A stretch of DNA of 53,219 nucleotides from Flavobacteriaceae bacterium (lineage in GTDB: Bacteria; Bacteroidota; Bacteroidia; Flavobacteriales; Flavobacteriaceae): positions 1 through 53,219 of the forward strand of contig JAPKAF010000004.1 in assembly GCA_028825365.1 (NCBI GenBank). Direction: 5' to 3'. Position numbers and translations under genes: made by a program. The notes below the pieces were generated by a model. The model was given only the letters and a program-made list of their open reading frames with translations. It was not told where the DNA came from and made no database searches. Position 1 is the stretch's first letter, and each line of letters begins with the position of its first letter. Positions 53,115-53,219 of this stretch are shown in pieces.

Positions 53115-53144
53115 TTGTCGATTAATTATAATGTGGTAAATTTG
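53115..53144 (+). promoter_or_regulatory. Bacteroidota-type promoter for the last gene
   Basis: TTG at 53115-53117, 19-bp spacer, then TAAATTTG at 53137-53144, a full match to the -33/-7 pattern, 21 nt before the ATG at 53166. It separates the next gene from the DUF6607 operon. Confidence 0.7.
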
Positions 53145-53165
53145 TTGACAGTTAAAACAAACATC

Positions 53166-53219
53166 ATGAGAAAAATTACTTTTTTATTATTTTTTACACT
53201 TAATTTTTTAACCGCTCAA
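53166..53219 (+). CDS. Start of an exported protein (cut by window end)
   Basis: Eighteen codons from an ATG to the window edge read as a signal peptide, MRKITFLLFFTLNFLTAQ: basic start, hydrophobic core and a TAQ-like cleavage site. It is preceded by a strong promoter. The mature protein lies outside the window, so its function cannot be stated. Confidence 0.7.
   Translation, partial: MRKITFLLFFTLNFLTAQ

Noticed and set aside
1-53219. Mobile elements, prophage, CRISPR or toxin-antitoxin genes
   Set aside because: No transposase, integrase, repeat-spacer array, long terminal inverted repeats or toxin-like pairs were seen; gene content and base composition look uniform.

Overview
The window is a strongly A+T-rich, gene-dense piece of a Bacteroidota chromosome, most likely from a marine or otherwise streamlined Flavobacteriaceae-like organism. 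This rests on four things. Promoters carry the Bacteroidota -7 box TAnnTTTG (often with TTG about 19 bp upstream) and starts lack Shine-Dalgarno sites. One secreted protease has a type IX secretion sorting domain. The gene orders rpsB-tsf-pyrH-frr, asnS-rpoN and exbB-x-exbD-exbD are familiar from flavobacteria. Finally, the window holds families seen mainly in that group (HmuY, DUF6607, DUF6686, DUF6150, DUF3109). Genus and species cannot be set from sequence reading alone. I see no insertion sequences, phage genes, CRISPR arrays, rRNA or clear pseudogenes. No stretch over 300 bases lacks a gene; the largest gap (39853-40113) is AT-rich and holds nothing I can name.

Layout. 1-2253: translation and nucleotide block (rpsB tail, tsf, pyrH, frr). 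2320-7646: an RND/MMPL-type exporter, asnS and sigma-54 (rpoN). 7661-9987 (minus): an ExbB/ExbD proton-motive-force module. 10063-10150: tRNA-Ser(GGA). 10221-12031 (minus): TatD-family nuclease and cytoplasmic asparaginase. 12199-16167 (minus): sucA-sucB. 16256-17227 (minus): polyprenyl diphosphate synthase. 17339-24438 (plus): a five-gene tripartite efflux operon (DUF2141 protein, TetR regulator, TolC-like, adaptor, RND pump). 24473-26498: aspS and a small membrane protein. 26495-29552 (minus): tadA and an M36 metallopeptidase exported by T9SS. 29696-32774: dxs facing dgt. 32903-36205 (plus): an outer-membrane porin with a Pit-PhoU phosphate transporter, closed by a two-way terminator. 36278-39852 (minus): class Ia ribonucleotide reductase (nrdB then nrdA). 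40114-44499: DUF3109, MarC, a small membrane protein, dCMP deaminase, DsbD and a DUF6150 repeat protein.

The right end (44522-53219) is the most interesting part. It holds a predicted membrane-spanning regulator that joins an AraC-type DNA-binding domain, one membrane helix, an FGE/SUMF1-like domain and an alpha/beta hydrolase in one chain. Next to it, behind a strong terminator, is an unknown secreted protein. Then comes a heme-uptake-like locus: a TonB receptor and a HmuY lipoprotein on the minus strand, and a divergent operon of DUF6607, a membrane-anchored flavodoxin/FNR reductase and DUF6686. The shared divergent promoter is framed by an 11-bp perfect inverted repeat.

The genome is compact. 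Convergent genes share interlocked stop codons, and several minus-strand genes have a -7 box almost touching the start codon, which suggests leaderless transcripts.
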